Below are positions 36,798 to 48,110 of a stretch of DNA of 64,000 nucleotides, in pieces. How positions within the stretch are numbered: the first letter of the stretch is position 1; the number at the start of each line of letters is the position of its first letter. Made by a program: the position numbers and the translations under genes. Source of the DNA: Voacanga thouarsii (lineage: Eukaryota; Streptophyta; Magnoliopsida; Gentianales; Apocynaceae); the NCBI GenBank assembly GCA_026120185.1, contig JANUWF010002059.1:437501-501500 (forward strand), in the 5' to 3' direction. A model generated the notes under the pieces. The model ran no database searches. It worked only from the letters and a program-made list of their open reading frames with translations, and was not told the origin of the DNA.

Positions 36798-37978
36798 TCA
36801 AGTTTAAGTTGGATTTTGTTAACCTTTGCTTGGACACAAAGTAAGTCCTCACATTTCATGATTTCCTAAATATAGGAATGTATATGAAATATTTCTATCT
36901 TGATAATTATTTTAATTGTGTAAATGTTTATTTCCAAATTTATTATTTGTGAAATTAAATGTTTATCTATTCAAAAAATGTTGAATTATGAAATGATCTA
37001 TTTATGCAAGTGATATTCTGATACATGTTGGGATTTAATCCTTGTCCTGAGAAATTATATATTGTGGGCATGTTACTCTATTGTGAAGCAAATGGTGAAT
37101 TTATGTTTACGCAATATTTAGATATGCTTTATTTTATAAAATTGCATATTCATGGTATGTTGGAGATAAAACTTGCATTAAAAATTATTAAGCATATAGA
37201 ATTGTTAATGATCATGCATAAATTAGTTGTTAAATATATAGCTTATTTTTGGCAAAACTAGTTTCATACAACATGAACTATACCTATAGTATTTGGGAGA
37301 TATTTATCTATGGAATTTAGAAACAATTATGAAATCTTGGGGATGTTTATGGAATGTTGTGTAGGATAAACTCTTTTGAAGTGATTTTGAAATCATAGAA
37401 AGGATAAAGGCTTTTGCGTTGATTTTTTAAATCAAACTTCGGAGTATTTTTATGTAATAAATATTTTTGAAAATTTTTTGCAAAATTTTTTGAAAAAGTA
37501 TTTAGCTATTTTTGAAAAGGCATTGCCCTGATCTATTCATGAGGCTATAAGTCATGTGACTTTGTGCCATGTTTTCTTAAGCACTCAAAGGGACTTTGAA
37601 GCTATAATAACTTGCGTGGGTTTGAGAATGCTATCTAATAGGCAGCCATCTTTCTTTGCTGAGTGTTAGTATTTGTTATTTAGTTATTCTTAGCTGACAA
37701 CACATTTTCTAATATGTGAAAATGGACGTTAAACGTGTGACATCTGGGCTATAGGGCCTACCATGACAATGGGCATTATGTGTTTAATTGTAGTGTACAC
37801 ACTGAGTTATTCATACATGTATGTCATCATGTTCATAGGATGTAATTCCTATGGTGTTGATGCGGTTGGACTGAGATCTTTCTGCGTAGATGGGACGAGA
37901 TCCTATTGGTGGATGATTTGAGATTAAATGCATAAATTGAACTTTGACATTCGAAACAAAATTTTTGAAAAATGTACT
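36798..37978 (+). mobile_element. Gypsy-1 LTR, second part
   Basis: Continues the LTR after Copia-2. It shares landmarks with the LTR at 57701-59619, for example AAGTAAGTCC followed by the TATAGGGCC/GTAGGCGG-type central block, but is much diverged. It is cut at 37979 by the start of another gypsy LTR. The open frame at 37025-37261 is not a recognisable gene. Confidence 0.55.
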
Positions 37979-39119
37979 TGTAGTACCCCGATTTAAACCA
38001 CCATTAGTTCATAGGGAAAGTCATCCATGGCATAGCATCTCACATTGTACTTGATAAATTTAAACTATTTTTATGAAGTTTATGTGATTTATGTGTTTGA
38101 TATTTCATAGGTTTATTTATTCGGATATACTCATGTTATATTAGGTGGTAGAGCTCTTATGGAGTAGAATTTAATGAAAGAATAATGAAGTGAGATGAAT
38201 TGGAGTTATAGGAAGTTATTTGAAGAATATTTACACAAGAGTTATTGTGGAATAGTGGTTAGAGCTTGGTGTGTATTCTTTGGTGACTTGAGTTCAAATC
38301 CCAACACTTGCAAGCCTTTTCCTTATTTTCCCTAATTAAACTCTTTTTCCCTGATTTTTTTTCCCTCTTGGCCGAATTCACTAGGGCAACCACCACCTTA
38401 TTTTCCCATCTCCTAAAATATAGGAATATGATTATTTTGGGTTTTTGCTAAAAAGAATTAAAGCAAATTAAATTTCTATTATTTTCTAGTTAGTATTTTA
38501 CCTTAATATTTTATGGAATTTAAATATTTCAAAATCTGAAAATTTTCAAAGCTATTATCCAAAGGATTTATTAAGGAATAAAATATAGAAACATTTATCT
38601 TGGAAGCTATATTTTAGCTATTATTTTTAATAGGAGAAAAGTCTCTCCAAATTAATTTTCTCTAAAGAGTTTTAATTGGAAATAATGAGATAATGTTGAA
38701 TTATTAATTGAAATAAATATTTCTTAGAATTAGGCTATTTTTGAAATTAGGAGTTTGGATGAAAGAAAATTTTAGCTTTATCACACAAAAATCAGATTTT
38801 ATCCCTAAATTACTTATTTTTTCCTAGAATAAATTAGAGTATTAGCTAAATTATTTCTTGGATTAATATCCTATTTTTACTACTTGAATTTTCTGGAAAA
38901 TAGAATGCCCTAGCCACCACCTTGATAGGAGATTTTGTTTCCCTTAAACTCTCTAAAATATAGGATAAATCTATTCCAAGTAGTTTTAACCAATCAAATT
39001 TCTTTTAGAAAAATAAACAACCAGATTTTCTCCCTTCTTTTCACCCTAGTTTCGGCCACCATTGATGCTTAAATTTTGAGTGTATAAAAATCATCAAATT
39101 TAAATCCATCCCCTAGTCA
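37979..39119 (+). mobile_element. Gypsy-2 LTR, first part
   Basis: Starts TGTAGTACCCCGATTT, like TGTAAAACCCC of the LTR at 61876, with a shared following block (AGGGAAAGTCATCCATGGCA compared with GGAAGGGTTGCATTCCATGG). It holds a tRNA-like segment near 38242-38312. It is interrupted at 39120 and most simply resumes near 57701. Confidence 0.65.
38242..38312 (+). other. tRNA-like segment in gypsy-2 LTR
   Basis: TGGAATAGTGGTTAGAGC (38248-38265) resembles a pol III A box, and GAGTTCAAATCCC (38290-38302) a B box, about 30 bases apart edge to edge. It is not a foldable functional tRNA as far as I can see. A parallel segment lies at the same relative place in the LTR at 61876. Confidence 0.45.
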
Positions 39120-40475
39120 TGTTTTAATTAAAACATTAATCCAAAAATACATATACGAGTAAGTATACTCATCGCAAGCATAGCATAGGGAATTAACGAG
39201 TATCAATTCTCAAAAGAACAAGTAAACACTAATCACCTTTATTCATTGTTTAACTGACCCAAATAAAGTCACAAAATAAGAAAAAGAAAAATAAAGAAAT
39301 ATATACAGCTCAAGAATATATGGATATGCAATTTAGACAATTATCCTAGAAAATATGATAATGAACCAACTAGCAATTCTCTCAATTAATTATAATCCTG
39401 GCATCATGAAGGAATATAAAGTAAAATTCAATCATTTCCCAAGCCATGAAGCTACTTATATAAATTCCACTTCTTTCCTAATCCATGGAATCACTATCTT
39501 TTGATTAAATTAATAGATTTCCCAATCAAGCAAATATAATCAAAACATGCATTAAGCTTAATTCCTCATAGACATGAAATTAGCTAATGACCATTTGCTC
39601 GAGGTGAAATCAACTATCCTTTGATTACTTTAGTCCTATAATCCTAACTTCATCTCCCAAGTCCATTAAGATTTGAAAAATACAAAATCAATGCAATAAA
39701 CTATTAACATCGTTTTCCCAAGTCAATTAGAAAAACTCACATTAATAACCAATGATAACAAGTAATCAAATACCAAAGATGATAAAGAAATGATCAAATA
39801 ACAAAATTAACAGAAAATCATGGATCCAAAATAATGTTAAATTACAATAAAAACATTGAATACATCATTGTTTAAGAACAAGAAAACAAAGATAAAAGAA
39901 AGCACTCATAGATAAGCCTCTTTCTTCTCATTTGAAGACTCTCTTGAACAACCTTCCTTGAATAGTGAATTCCTCCTTTAATGAGTGTTTGGAATTTTTG
40001 CTCTTAGATCCACCCTTAATTCCTTATGTTTTCTCTTGCTTTTATAGGCCTCTTCGATTCTAAGTTCATAATTTTGGAAGCCTTGGTAGAGTAGGATTCA
40101 GAAACTACAAAAATCATTGGAAAATTCCTAAATTTGTGCATAGGATTTTAGCATTCTTGCACGGGCCTGGCATTGGGTCCAGTCGACCGACCTGGCGCCA
40201 TTTTCAATCTTATCCTTCTCTGAATTTTTCTCAGTTTTCCTCTACCTATCTAGAATGGACCTGATGCCTGGTCCACTTGCCAGACCTGGTGCCAAGCGTG
40301 CTCTGGAAAATCTCCAATTTTGCTTGAATTTAACTCAAATCTATACAAATTCGTCAAAAACACTTTCTACAAGAAAAATATCAAATAGAAATGAATATGC
40401 CTAGTTATCATAACAAAAGTATCTCAAAACAACCTCAAATAACTAGGAAAATAATAGTGATTTTAGCCCCTATCA
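39120..40475 (-). mobile_element. Probable Tat/Ogre-like LTR, minus strand
   Basis: On the minus strand it starts TGATAGGGGCTAAAATCAC at 40475 and ends at TTTTAATTAAAACA (39120). The sequence immediately to its right is a purine-rich tract on the minus strand preceded by CTTGAGGACAATCAAAAG, a phrase seen upstream of the 3' LTR in plant Tat/Ogre-type gypsy elements. The left flank is AGTCA; no right partner is present. Length about 1356 bases. No coding domain supports the family, so it stays provisional. Confidence 0.5.
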
Positions 40476-40846
40476 TATCCCTCCACACTTGTACTTTTGA
40501 TTGTCCTCAAGCAAAACACTTTAATGCCAAGAAAATCATCAAGAAAACACAAGTTCTTTTTCATTCCATTTTTTTTTTACCTAGCAAAGATTATAACTTC
40601 TGTTCAACCTTTAGATAAAAAGTTTTGTCATTCACACCCTTTGAAAATAATTCAAACCTTGAAACATTTGACAAGACATCACAATACTCTTGAAGTCAAA
40701 TTAATCAAGTTCATACATTAGTCTAAGAAAATTATTTCACCCGTCAAGTAAAAATGTAGATAACATGAATCACACAAGTCAAGCCATCTATCAACTCAAA
40801 CATTATAAATCTAAAAATTACACAACTCAAATCATGATGTAAGGAA
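40476..40846 (-). other. 3' end of the internal region of the Tat/Ogre-like element
   Basis: Contains the probable polypurine tract (minus strand GTGTGGAGGGATA, 40476-40488). The rest is noncoding A/T-rich text up to the point where the Copia-3 3' LTR begins. The short open frames here show nothing recognisable. Confidence 0.45.
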
Positions 40847-42589
40847 TGTAAGGTATCTCACGTATATCATATATGGCGCAACGGAAAAGTAAGAACAAGA
40901 TACCATCCCAAGATCTGTATATGTATGGAAAATAAGACATAAAGAGAACAAAGGTTACAGCTTTACCTTTCTTTGAGCGTCTGAGAAACAAAAATTTTCC
41001 TTTCTCGTCTAAGGCGCGATCCAGCAATCTTCTTGATCAAACACCATGAGAGTCAAATGTCCAGCCACTATAATCACAATGTGTGATTATCTCAAATAGA
41101 AATCCACACAGAGGGTCACTCTCAAGCACCAAGATATTTCTATGCTAGCAGAAAAACAAGGCAGCTAGGGTTAGGGTTTCTCGTTTCCTTTTGCTGAAGA
41201 ACAACGAGTGAGAGAGAAGAGAAGGTTTGGAGTTGTTGTTTTGGCATCAATTCCTCTCACCTAAGTTTTCATGTATATCTCCCATGTCTCACGAAAATCC
41301 TACTGAAAATACTCCATATAAGAATTCTAAAATAGTTAGAATTCCCAAATTGTAATTAAAAACATCAAGTTCTCACAATTATAATTTGGACCATAAATTA
41401 TAACTAATTATAATTTGGCCACAACAATTTCTCTTTCTCACAATTAACCCCACTATGTTATCAAATAACATCTTGAGTATATAATCATCTATTGTGTGTG
41501 ACTTATTAGGTTTCCTAGTCAATTGGTAGCAAATATGAATGAATCCAAACGTCTTTGAGATTAATAATCCATAATTAATTAGAATTAATCATATTGATTC
41601 TAATCAGGATTGGTTTATTAATTCATCAATTAATAAACCTATATTCCGCAGATCATGAGCGGCATCTAGTAACACATCATGGCCACCCAAGAGTCCAGGA
41701 AGTCAAGTAGCTTGACATGAACCCTTCAATAACAAACTACAGTGCAATTAACTCCTTTCACCATACAATATCTTATTCGGTCTCAGGTACAGAATTAGTG
41801 CCAACTCCCTTCAGAATATATATTAATTCTGGCCCGAATATAATAGAACTTGTACCAGGAACCCACAACTCTAGATGTGTATCAATTGGATCTGTTTCCA
41901 ATACACATACGCCTTGGCCAAGGACTTCTTGAGTAGTAATTCTTACAAGTGGCCGTGAGATATTCGCCTCTACTATTAGGAGTGGTGAACATTTATTGAC
42001 TCTCTCAACTACTTTCGTTTACCTCACAATATACCTAATATCTATCTTATAGGCGGCCCTCGATCTGGCTCCAGAGATTAGAATCAAAGCACAATGCTCA
42101 GCAAACAAAGTACTTTGGAGATCTCAAGTCTAAGGATACTTGCACGTTCGCTATATTGAGATTATATTACTAGTGCTAAATAGTTATCCACATGATTATC
42201 TCATAGCTAGGTCATCCAATGTACTTATTCCTTTAACAAGCATTCATGTGTTAATTTTGAGTATCTTAATACTCATGGATATGAGAACCACCACCTAATC
42301 AAATTAGGAAGTCTAACACATACTGGTCTTAACACAATAACGCTGTCATATCTCATTAATACTACGACTAGAGACTATTTAAGTACTAACACTATACAGT
42401 ATAGTAGGAATCTCATATCATGATCTCTATCAAGATTTTCTTAACACAGTGTTGTGTTAGAGACTTTATCTAACAGTTATTTTACACAAAAGTAAACAAA
42501 GAAACTATAAGATAAATAATGTCTTTTATTAAAATAAAATGTGGCATATACAATGTACAAGTGATTGCCTCTAGGGCATAATACTGATA
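40847..42589 (-). repeat. Copia-3 3' LTR (family A)
   Basis: From TGTAAGGTATCTCACG to ATACTGATA, about 1743 bases. Closest in its first part to the solo LTR at 13862-15561 (reverse complement). Polypurine tract AAGTGGAAGTT (minus strand, 42590-42600) abuts it. Confidence 0.88.
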
Positions 42590-42602
42590 AACTTCCACTT
42601 GC

Positions 42603-42780
42603 ACTAGAGCCAATCATTTATGTATCTAATACTGAATGACTCAACATGACAATCTTGTTTCTTTTGCGATAGTGCTTTTGTAAGAGGGTTAACTAGAGCC
42701 AATCATTTATGTATCTAATACTGAATGACTCAACATGACAATCTTGTTTCTTTTGCAACAGTGCTTTTGTAAAAGGGTCA
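42603..42780. repeat. 89-bp tandem duplication near the Copia-3 polypurine tract
   Basis: Two nearly identical copies, 42603-42691 and 42692-42780, each starting ACTAGAGCCAATCATT. They differ at only a few bases, so the duplication is more recent than most changes around it. Confidence 0.93.
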
Positions 42781-43140
42781 ACTATGTTCTTATCCGTGGA
42801 AACTCTCTCTCTCTCTTTACATCATTCCTATCTATGATCTCTCAGATCAAATGACAGTGTCGCAGTATGTGTTTGGGTCGTTGGAGAGACTATGGCTTCA
42901 TTGCTTGTGCAAAGGCTCCGTTGTTGTCACAACACAAAGATATTGGACCAACAACGCTAGGAAACACACCCAGTTCCATCACGAACTTCTTGATCCAAAT
43001 AGACTCCAACTTATGTTCAGTTTCTCTCGTAGAGTTGGCAATAGTCTCTTGTTTGGAACTCTTCCAACTTATTGCCCCTTTACACAACGTAAACACGTAG
43101 CCGGATTATGATTTGAAATCATCTTTGTCAGATTGAAAAA

Positions 43141-44040
43141 TGGCATGAGTATACCCGTTTATTTTTAAATCACCTTCTCCATATACTAAGAACACATCCT
43201 TAGTCCTTCGTAAGTACTTAAGGATGTTCTTTACAGCCGCCTAATGACCCTCACCAGGGTCAGATTGGTATTTTCTCGTCAAACTGAGAGCACAAGATAC
43301 ATCGGGCCTAGTACATATCATAGCGTACATGATAGATCCAACTGCCAAAGCATATGGAATCTTACTCATATGATCCTTTTCAACTTATGTCTTGGGAGAC
43401 ATTGACTTTGAAAGGCTTACACCATGCGACATGGGTAAGAACACATTAGTATACCCGTTTATTTTCAAATTACCTTCTCCATATATTAAGAACACATCTT
43501 TAGTCCTTCATAAGTACTTAAGGATGTTCTTTACAGCTGCCCAATGACCCTCACCAGGGTCAGATTGGTATCTACTCGTCAAACTGAGAGCACAAGATAC
43601 ATTGGACCAAGTACATATCATAGCGTACATGATAGATCCAACTGCCAAAGCATATGGAATCTTACTCATGTAATCCCTTTTAACTTGTGTCTTGGGAGAC
43701 ATCGACTTTGAAAGGGTTATACCATGTGACATGGGTAAGAACACATCAGTATACTCGTTTATTTTCAAATCACCTTCTCCATATATTAAGAACGCATCCT
43801 TAGTCCTTCGTATGTACTTAAGGATGTTCTTTACAACCACCCAATAACCCTCACTAGGGTTAAATTGGTATCTGCTTGTCAAACTGAGAGCACAAGATAT
43901 ACTAGGCTCTGTACATATCATAGCGTACATGATAGATCCAACTGCCGAAGCATATGGAATCTTATTCATGTGATCCCTTTCAACTTGTGTCTTGGGAGAC
44001 ATCGACTTTGAAAGGCTTACACCATGTGACATGGGTAAAG
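43141..44040 (-). repeat. Three tandem 300-bp units within Copia-3 pol
   Basis: Units at about 43141-43440, 43441-43740 and 43741-44040; the marker ATAC(C/T)CGTTTATTTT recurs at 43151, 43451 and 43751, exactly 300 bases apart. Because 300 is 100 codons the reading frame is preserved, and one 174-codon open stretch (43508-44032) spans almost two units. Units differ at perhaps 5-8% of positions by eye. Confidence 0.95.
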
Positions 44041-44756
44041 AATCCCTTTTTGGATTGATCCACGTTAAACCTCTTTAGCACTTTGTCTATGTATGTAAAG
44101 TGTGAAAGACCTAGCAACCTTTTGGATGTATCTCTATAAATCCTTATTCCAAGAATATAAGTTGCTACTCCAAGGTCATTCATGGAGAATTGTTTGGACA
44201 AAAAAACTTTAACCATTTGCAAGATAGGTATATCATTTCCTATTAGCAATATGTCATCTACATAAAGTAATAAGAAAATAATTGCGCTCCCATTGACCTT
44301 CTTGTATACACAAGGCTCATCCATGTTTTGAATGAAACCAAACTCTTTGATTGTCTCATCAAAACGGATGTTCCAACTCCTAGAAGCTTGATTAAGTCCA
44401 TAAATGGACCTTTACAACTTACACACCTTTATGTTATCATTAGATATGAAACCCTCAAGTTGTGTCATATACACTTTCTTAGTCAGATTTCTGTTTAGGA
44501 AAGCTATTTTCACATCCATTTGCCAAATCTCATAATCATAATGAGCAGTAATGGCTAGGAGTATCCTGATGGATTTTAGCATGGCTACTGGTGAAAAGGT
44601 TTCGTCATAGTCAATACCATGTTGTTGATGATAACCCTTTGCCACTAGTCGTGCTTTATAGGTAACTACGTTCCTATCCATGTCCGTTTTCTTCTTGAAA
44701 ACACATTTGCACCTAATAGGTTTAATTCCTTTGGGTAAATCAACCAATGTCCATAC

Positions 44757-46513
44757 TGAAGATTTAAAGGGGAAGCAAAAACACAGCAGAAAACAAACTG
44801 AAGAACAAGAAACAACGCACACCGGAGCCGGCGCTGGTCCCGGTCTGTCCAGACTCCTAGAGGTAAAAAAAACATTTACCTTTTCTTGTTCTCACAATTG
44901 GCTGGACCAAAATATGTGGAATCGGGGTAGGTGCACTGGTAGAAGCCTCTTGTGCGATTCCTGCAAGCCTCCGACTACGCCTGTGCATATATACGAACGC
45001 CAAATACCCTCTCGATCTTCCAGTATACAGCCTGCCTAATCCACGTTTAGTGAACAACTCACAAGACTAAGGGATTTTCAGAGAGAAAAAAGCCGTCTGT
45101 TTTTCTTTCTTTACGAGAAGAAGAAGAAAATAACGTACGTCTTTATTTTTCTGTTTAACCTAAATAAGACCTTAGGTTAAACTGGATTTTTAATTTGGCC
45201 CATTGATTCTTAGTTTAGCCTCTTGGACCAAATTAATTATTCTAATTAGAATCGAATAAATGGCCTAATAAATAATTAATTTTTCAGTCCACATAAACTA
45301 GTCCAATTAACAAGCCCATATTAGTTTAGTCACAAGTCAATCTTTAATTATTCAAACCGGGCCAAAGCCTTAGATAATTAATTAACCCACCAAACTAGCT
45401 TAATTAATTCTCTCTCTCTGTGGACCTTTATTTTATTCTAACCCAATAATTAAATCAGGCTACTTAAATAAAATAAATTCTATTTAATTTAAGACCAATT
45501 CCTTAGCCTGTATATAATTAGGACTTACGGTCTATATTGGGGACCAAGAGACACACCGTCTTAGCTACTAAAAAGACCAAAATAAACTTGCCATTTAAAT
45601 AGATGTGTTTTACATTTTAAATATTTCTTAATGTCACCATAAGGAAATATTGACCCCAGGGACAATGTTGCATTAGCGAAGTCTCCGACCTACAGGTAAA
45701 ATGACTAAAATACCGCTCTATACATCGCCGTGCATTTGAGAGGAAGAAATGTACTAACACCTCTCTAAATGACATCTACCATCCATAGGCTTCTAGTCCA
45801 ATGATCTATGACTTCTTGAATTGTTTCCGCTTTCAAAGGGAGCTACCTTAAAGCAAACATCCAAATCATATTTCCTAGGGCCCTGGATATTTAGATCATT
45901 CAGACAACCACAATGGGTGATATAGTATAAAAACTATCTTGTACAAGTCTGTCTTAACTAACTAGTCACACATACCTAACATGGAAGTATATTGGTCCTA
46001 CAATAGAACCTCAACTAAAAGCAAATCAAAGTAAATGCTTCTAGCTTCGTCAGACCACTAACTCATACTCAAGTCGTAGAGTATTAGTCCACGTTGTAGC
46101 AGTAGTAGTCTAGGTTTCTCCCATATAGTATTTTAAGAAAGCACTACTGCATGTTCTGTTCTACGTATTCGAAATACGCTTATGTCATGAAGTGAGTGGA
46201 CTACTCACTGGCTAAAGGTAAGCTATTCCCCATTTGAAATTCATAACACAAACACCTAGACATGATGAGATTCCCATTCTCATCAATTGGTTAAGAAAAA
46301 ACATTTATGTATTAAGTAACCCGTGATTCATACCTTACTGTGAAAGACCACTATTCATATGGACCACTTACTTATAAACAATAGGTCTTTTCCAAATGTA
46401 ATTGTGCACAAATAAAATGTAAATTCACAAACAAATCATGAAGATAAATTCTTTTATTAAAATATTCGAAGTATACATTAGAAACCTAGTCTAAGAGGGC
46501 ATATTTCCTAACA
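44757..46513 (-). repeat. Element B 3' LTR (family B)
   Basis: From TGAAGATTTAAAGGGG to TATTTCCTAACA. The minus-strand polypurine tract AAGTGGAAGAT (46514-46524) directly adjoins. Compared with 52217-53999 it differs at roughly one base in ten in the first 300 bases by eye, including a short gap. Confidence 0.92.
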
Positions 46514-46526
46514 ATCTTCCACTTGC

Positions 46527-48110
46527 ACTCTAAGACTAAGTAAGTCCATAGGTGCTGACTCCTATGGCGTCTAATTGTCTCTTGAATACTCTCTCAGCCA
46601 AAGGCTTGGTGAATGAATCTGTTAGATTATTTTCTGAGGCAATCTGTTCCACCATGATTTCCCATCTCTGGATGAAATCTCAGATTAGGTGGTACTTCTT
46701 CTCGATGTGCTTTCCTTTCTTGTGATTCCTGGGTTCTTTAGATTGTGATACTACTCCAGTGTTGTCGCAATACATCACAATCGCCCTGTCCATGTGTGGC
46801 ACTACTCCATGTTCTAAAAGGAACTTCTGGAGCCAGACTGCTTCCTTGGATGCCTCCGAAGTTGTCACATACTCAGCTTCCACGGTTGAGTCAACAATGT
46901 AAGATTGCTTGATACTCCTCGATGAAATGGCTCTTCCAGACAAGGTGAAGACATATCCACTCATGGATTTTCTTTCATCCTTATCTTCCTGGAAGTCTGA
47001 GTCTGTGTATCATGTAGGAACCATGTCATTAGCCTTGTAAACCAGCATATAATCTGTCGTTCCTTTGAGGTACTTAAGAATATGCTTTACAGCTTACCAA
47101 TGAACCTCCCCAAAATTTGACTGATATCTATTAACTAAGCCAACGGCAAAGAAAATATTTGACCTAGTACGTAGCATGAGGTACATGAGACTTCCCACAG
47201 CCGAAGCATAGGAAATCCTACTCATTTTGTCATTTTCTTCTTGAGACTTAGGACAATCCCTTGAACAAAAAAATAACCTATGTCTGCAAGGAATTAAAGC
47301 TCCCTTGCATGAGTCCATACTGTACTTGGCCATCCATCATCTTGTCAATGTATGCTGTTTAGGATAATCCTAACATTCTCTACTTCCTATTTTTAAGAAA
47401 CCAAATCCCGAGAATGTAACTAGCTTCTCCTAAGTCCTTCACACTAAATTAACTAGACAGCCAAACCTTTGTATATGATAATGACCCTATATCATTTCCA
47501 ATTAGTGGAATGCCATCCACATACAAGACAAGAAAAACCACATTAATGCCTTCAAGTTTCCTGTACACGCATGGTTCATCCTTATTTTGAATAAAATCGT
47601 AAGACTTTACAGTCTTGTCAAAACAAATGTTCCATGCTCTTAATGCCTGCTTAAGTTCATAAATGGATTTCTAAGCTTGTAAACCATATGTTCTTGGCCT
47701 TTAGCAATAAAGCCATCCGGTTGGGACATATAGATGTCTTCACTAAGATGGCCATTTAAGAATGTCGTCTTGACATCCATTTGACATATCTCGTAGTCAT
47801 AATGACAAGCGATGGCAAGGAGGATATGAATGGACTTAAGCATTGCTACCGGGGAAAAGGTTTCCTCATAATCAATTCCCTCTTTTGGAGTATACCCTTT
47901 CGCCATAAGCTTAACTTTAAAGGTTTTCACCTTCCCATTCGCTCCCCTCTTCCTTTTGTATACCCACTTACACCCAAAGGGTTTTATCCCTTCAGGTGAA
48001 GCTACAAGGTCCCAAACCTGATTGAAGTACATAGACTCAATCTCAGCTTTCATTGCTTCATGCCAAAGATTTGCACCGACATCAGCAATAGCCTCCTCGT
48101 ATTTAGTGGG
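46527..48110 (-). pseudogene. Element B reverse transcriptase and RNase H
   Basis: RT: 47640-48053 open, with MKAEIESMYFNQVWDL, GCKWVYKRKRGANGK, MAKGYTPKEGIDYEETFSP and ICQMDVKTTFLNGHL (first catalytic Asp kept). The polymerase box near 47500-47525 reads LYVDGIPLIGND: the second Asp of YVDD is Gly (codon 47512-47514), which should abolish polymerisation. 47094-47333 holds RISYASAVGSLMYLMLRT. RNase H: YTDSDFQ near 46985-47010, STVEAEYVTTSEASKEAVWL, MYCDNTG and KHIEKKYHLI in 46680-46964, so its Asp/Glu/Asp set appears intact. Several stops and frameshifts are present. Confidence 0.9.

Larger units (their letters stand above)
42590..44756 (-). pseudogene. Copia-3 RT (C-terminal) and RNase H
   Basis: RT from WTLVDLPKGIKPIRCK (44700-44756) through YKARLVAKGYHQQHGI, DETFSPVAMLKSIRILLA and IWQMDVKIAFLNRNL (open 44412-44756 within a longer frame), then LLYVDDILLIGN in 43980-44324, so both RT Asp residues are kept. 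The RT-to-RNase H connection KIPYASAVGSIMYAMICT is present three times through a 300-bp triplication (43141-44040). RNase H remnants (GAISWKSSKQETIANSTRE, CDNNGA) are in 42890-43096. Frameshifts near 43100-43140 and 44330-44410. Inactive because the frame is split by element B and because of the triplication. Confidence 0.87.

Noticed and set aside
36798..37261. A small host gene between the transposons
   Set aside because: The text lines up loosely with the gypsy LTR near 58445-58510 and the one open frame shows no recognisable domain.
38242..38312. A functional tRNA gene
   Set aside because: Only A and B box-like motifs are present; I cannot fold a full cloverleaf, and it sits inside an LTR.
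43141..44040. A CRISPR-like array or satellite
   Set aside because: The three 300-bp units have no spacers and encode part of copia pol.
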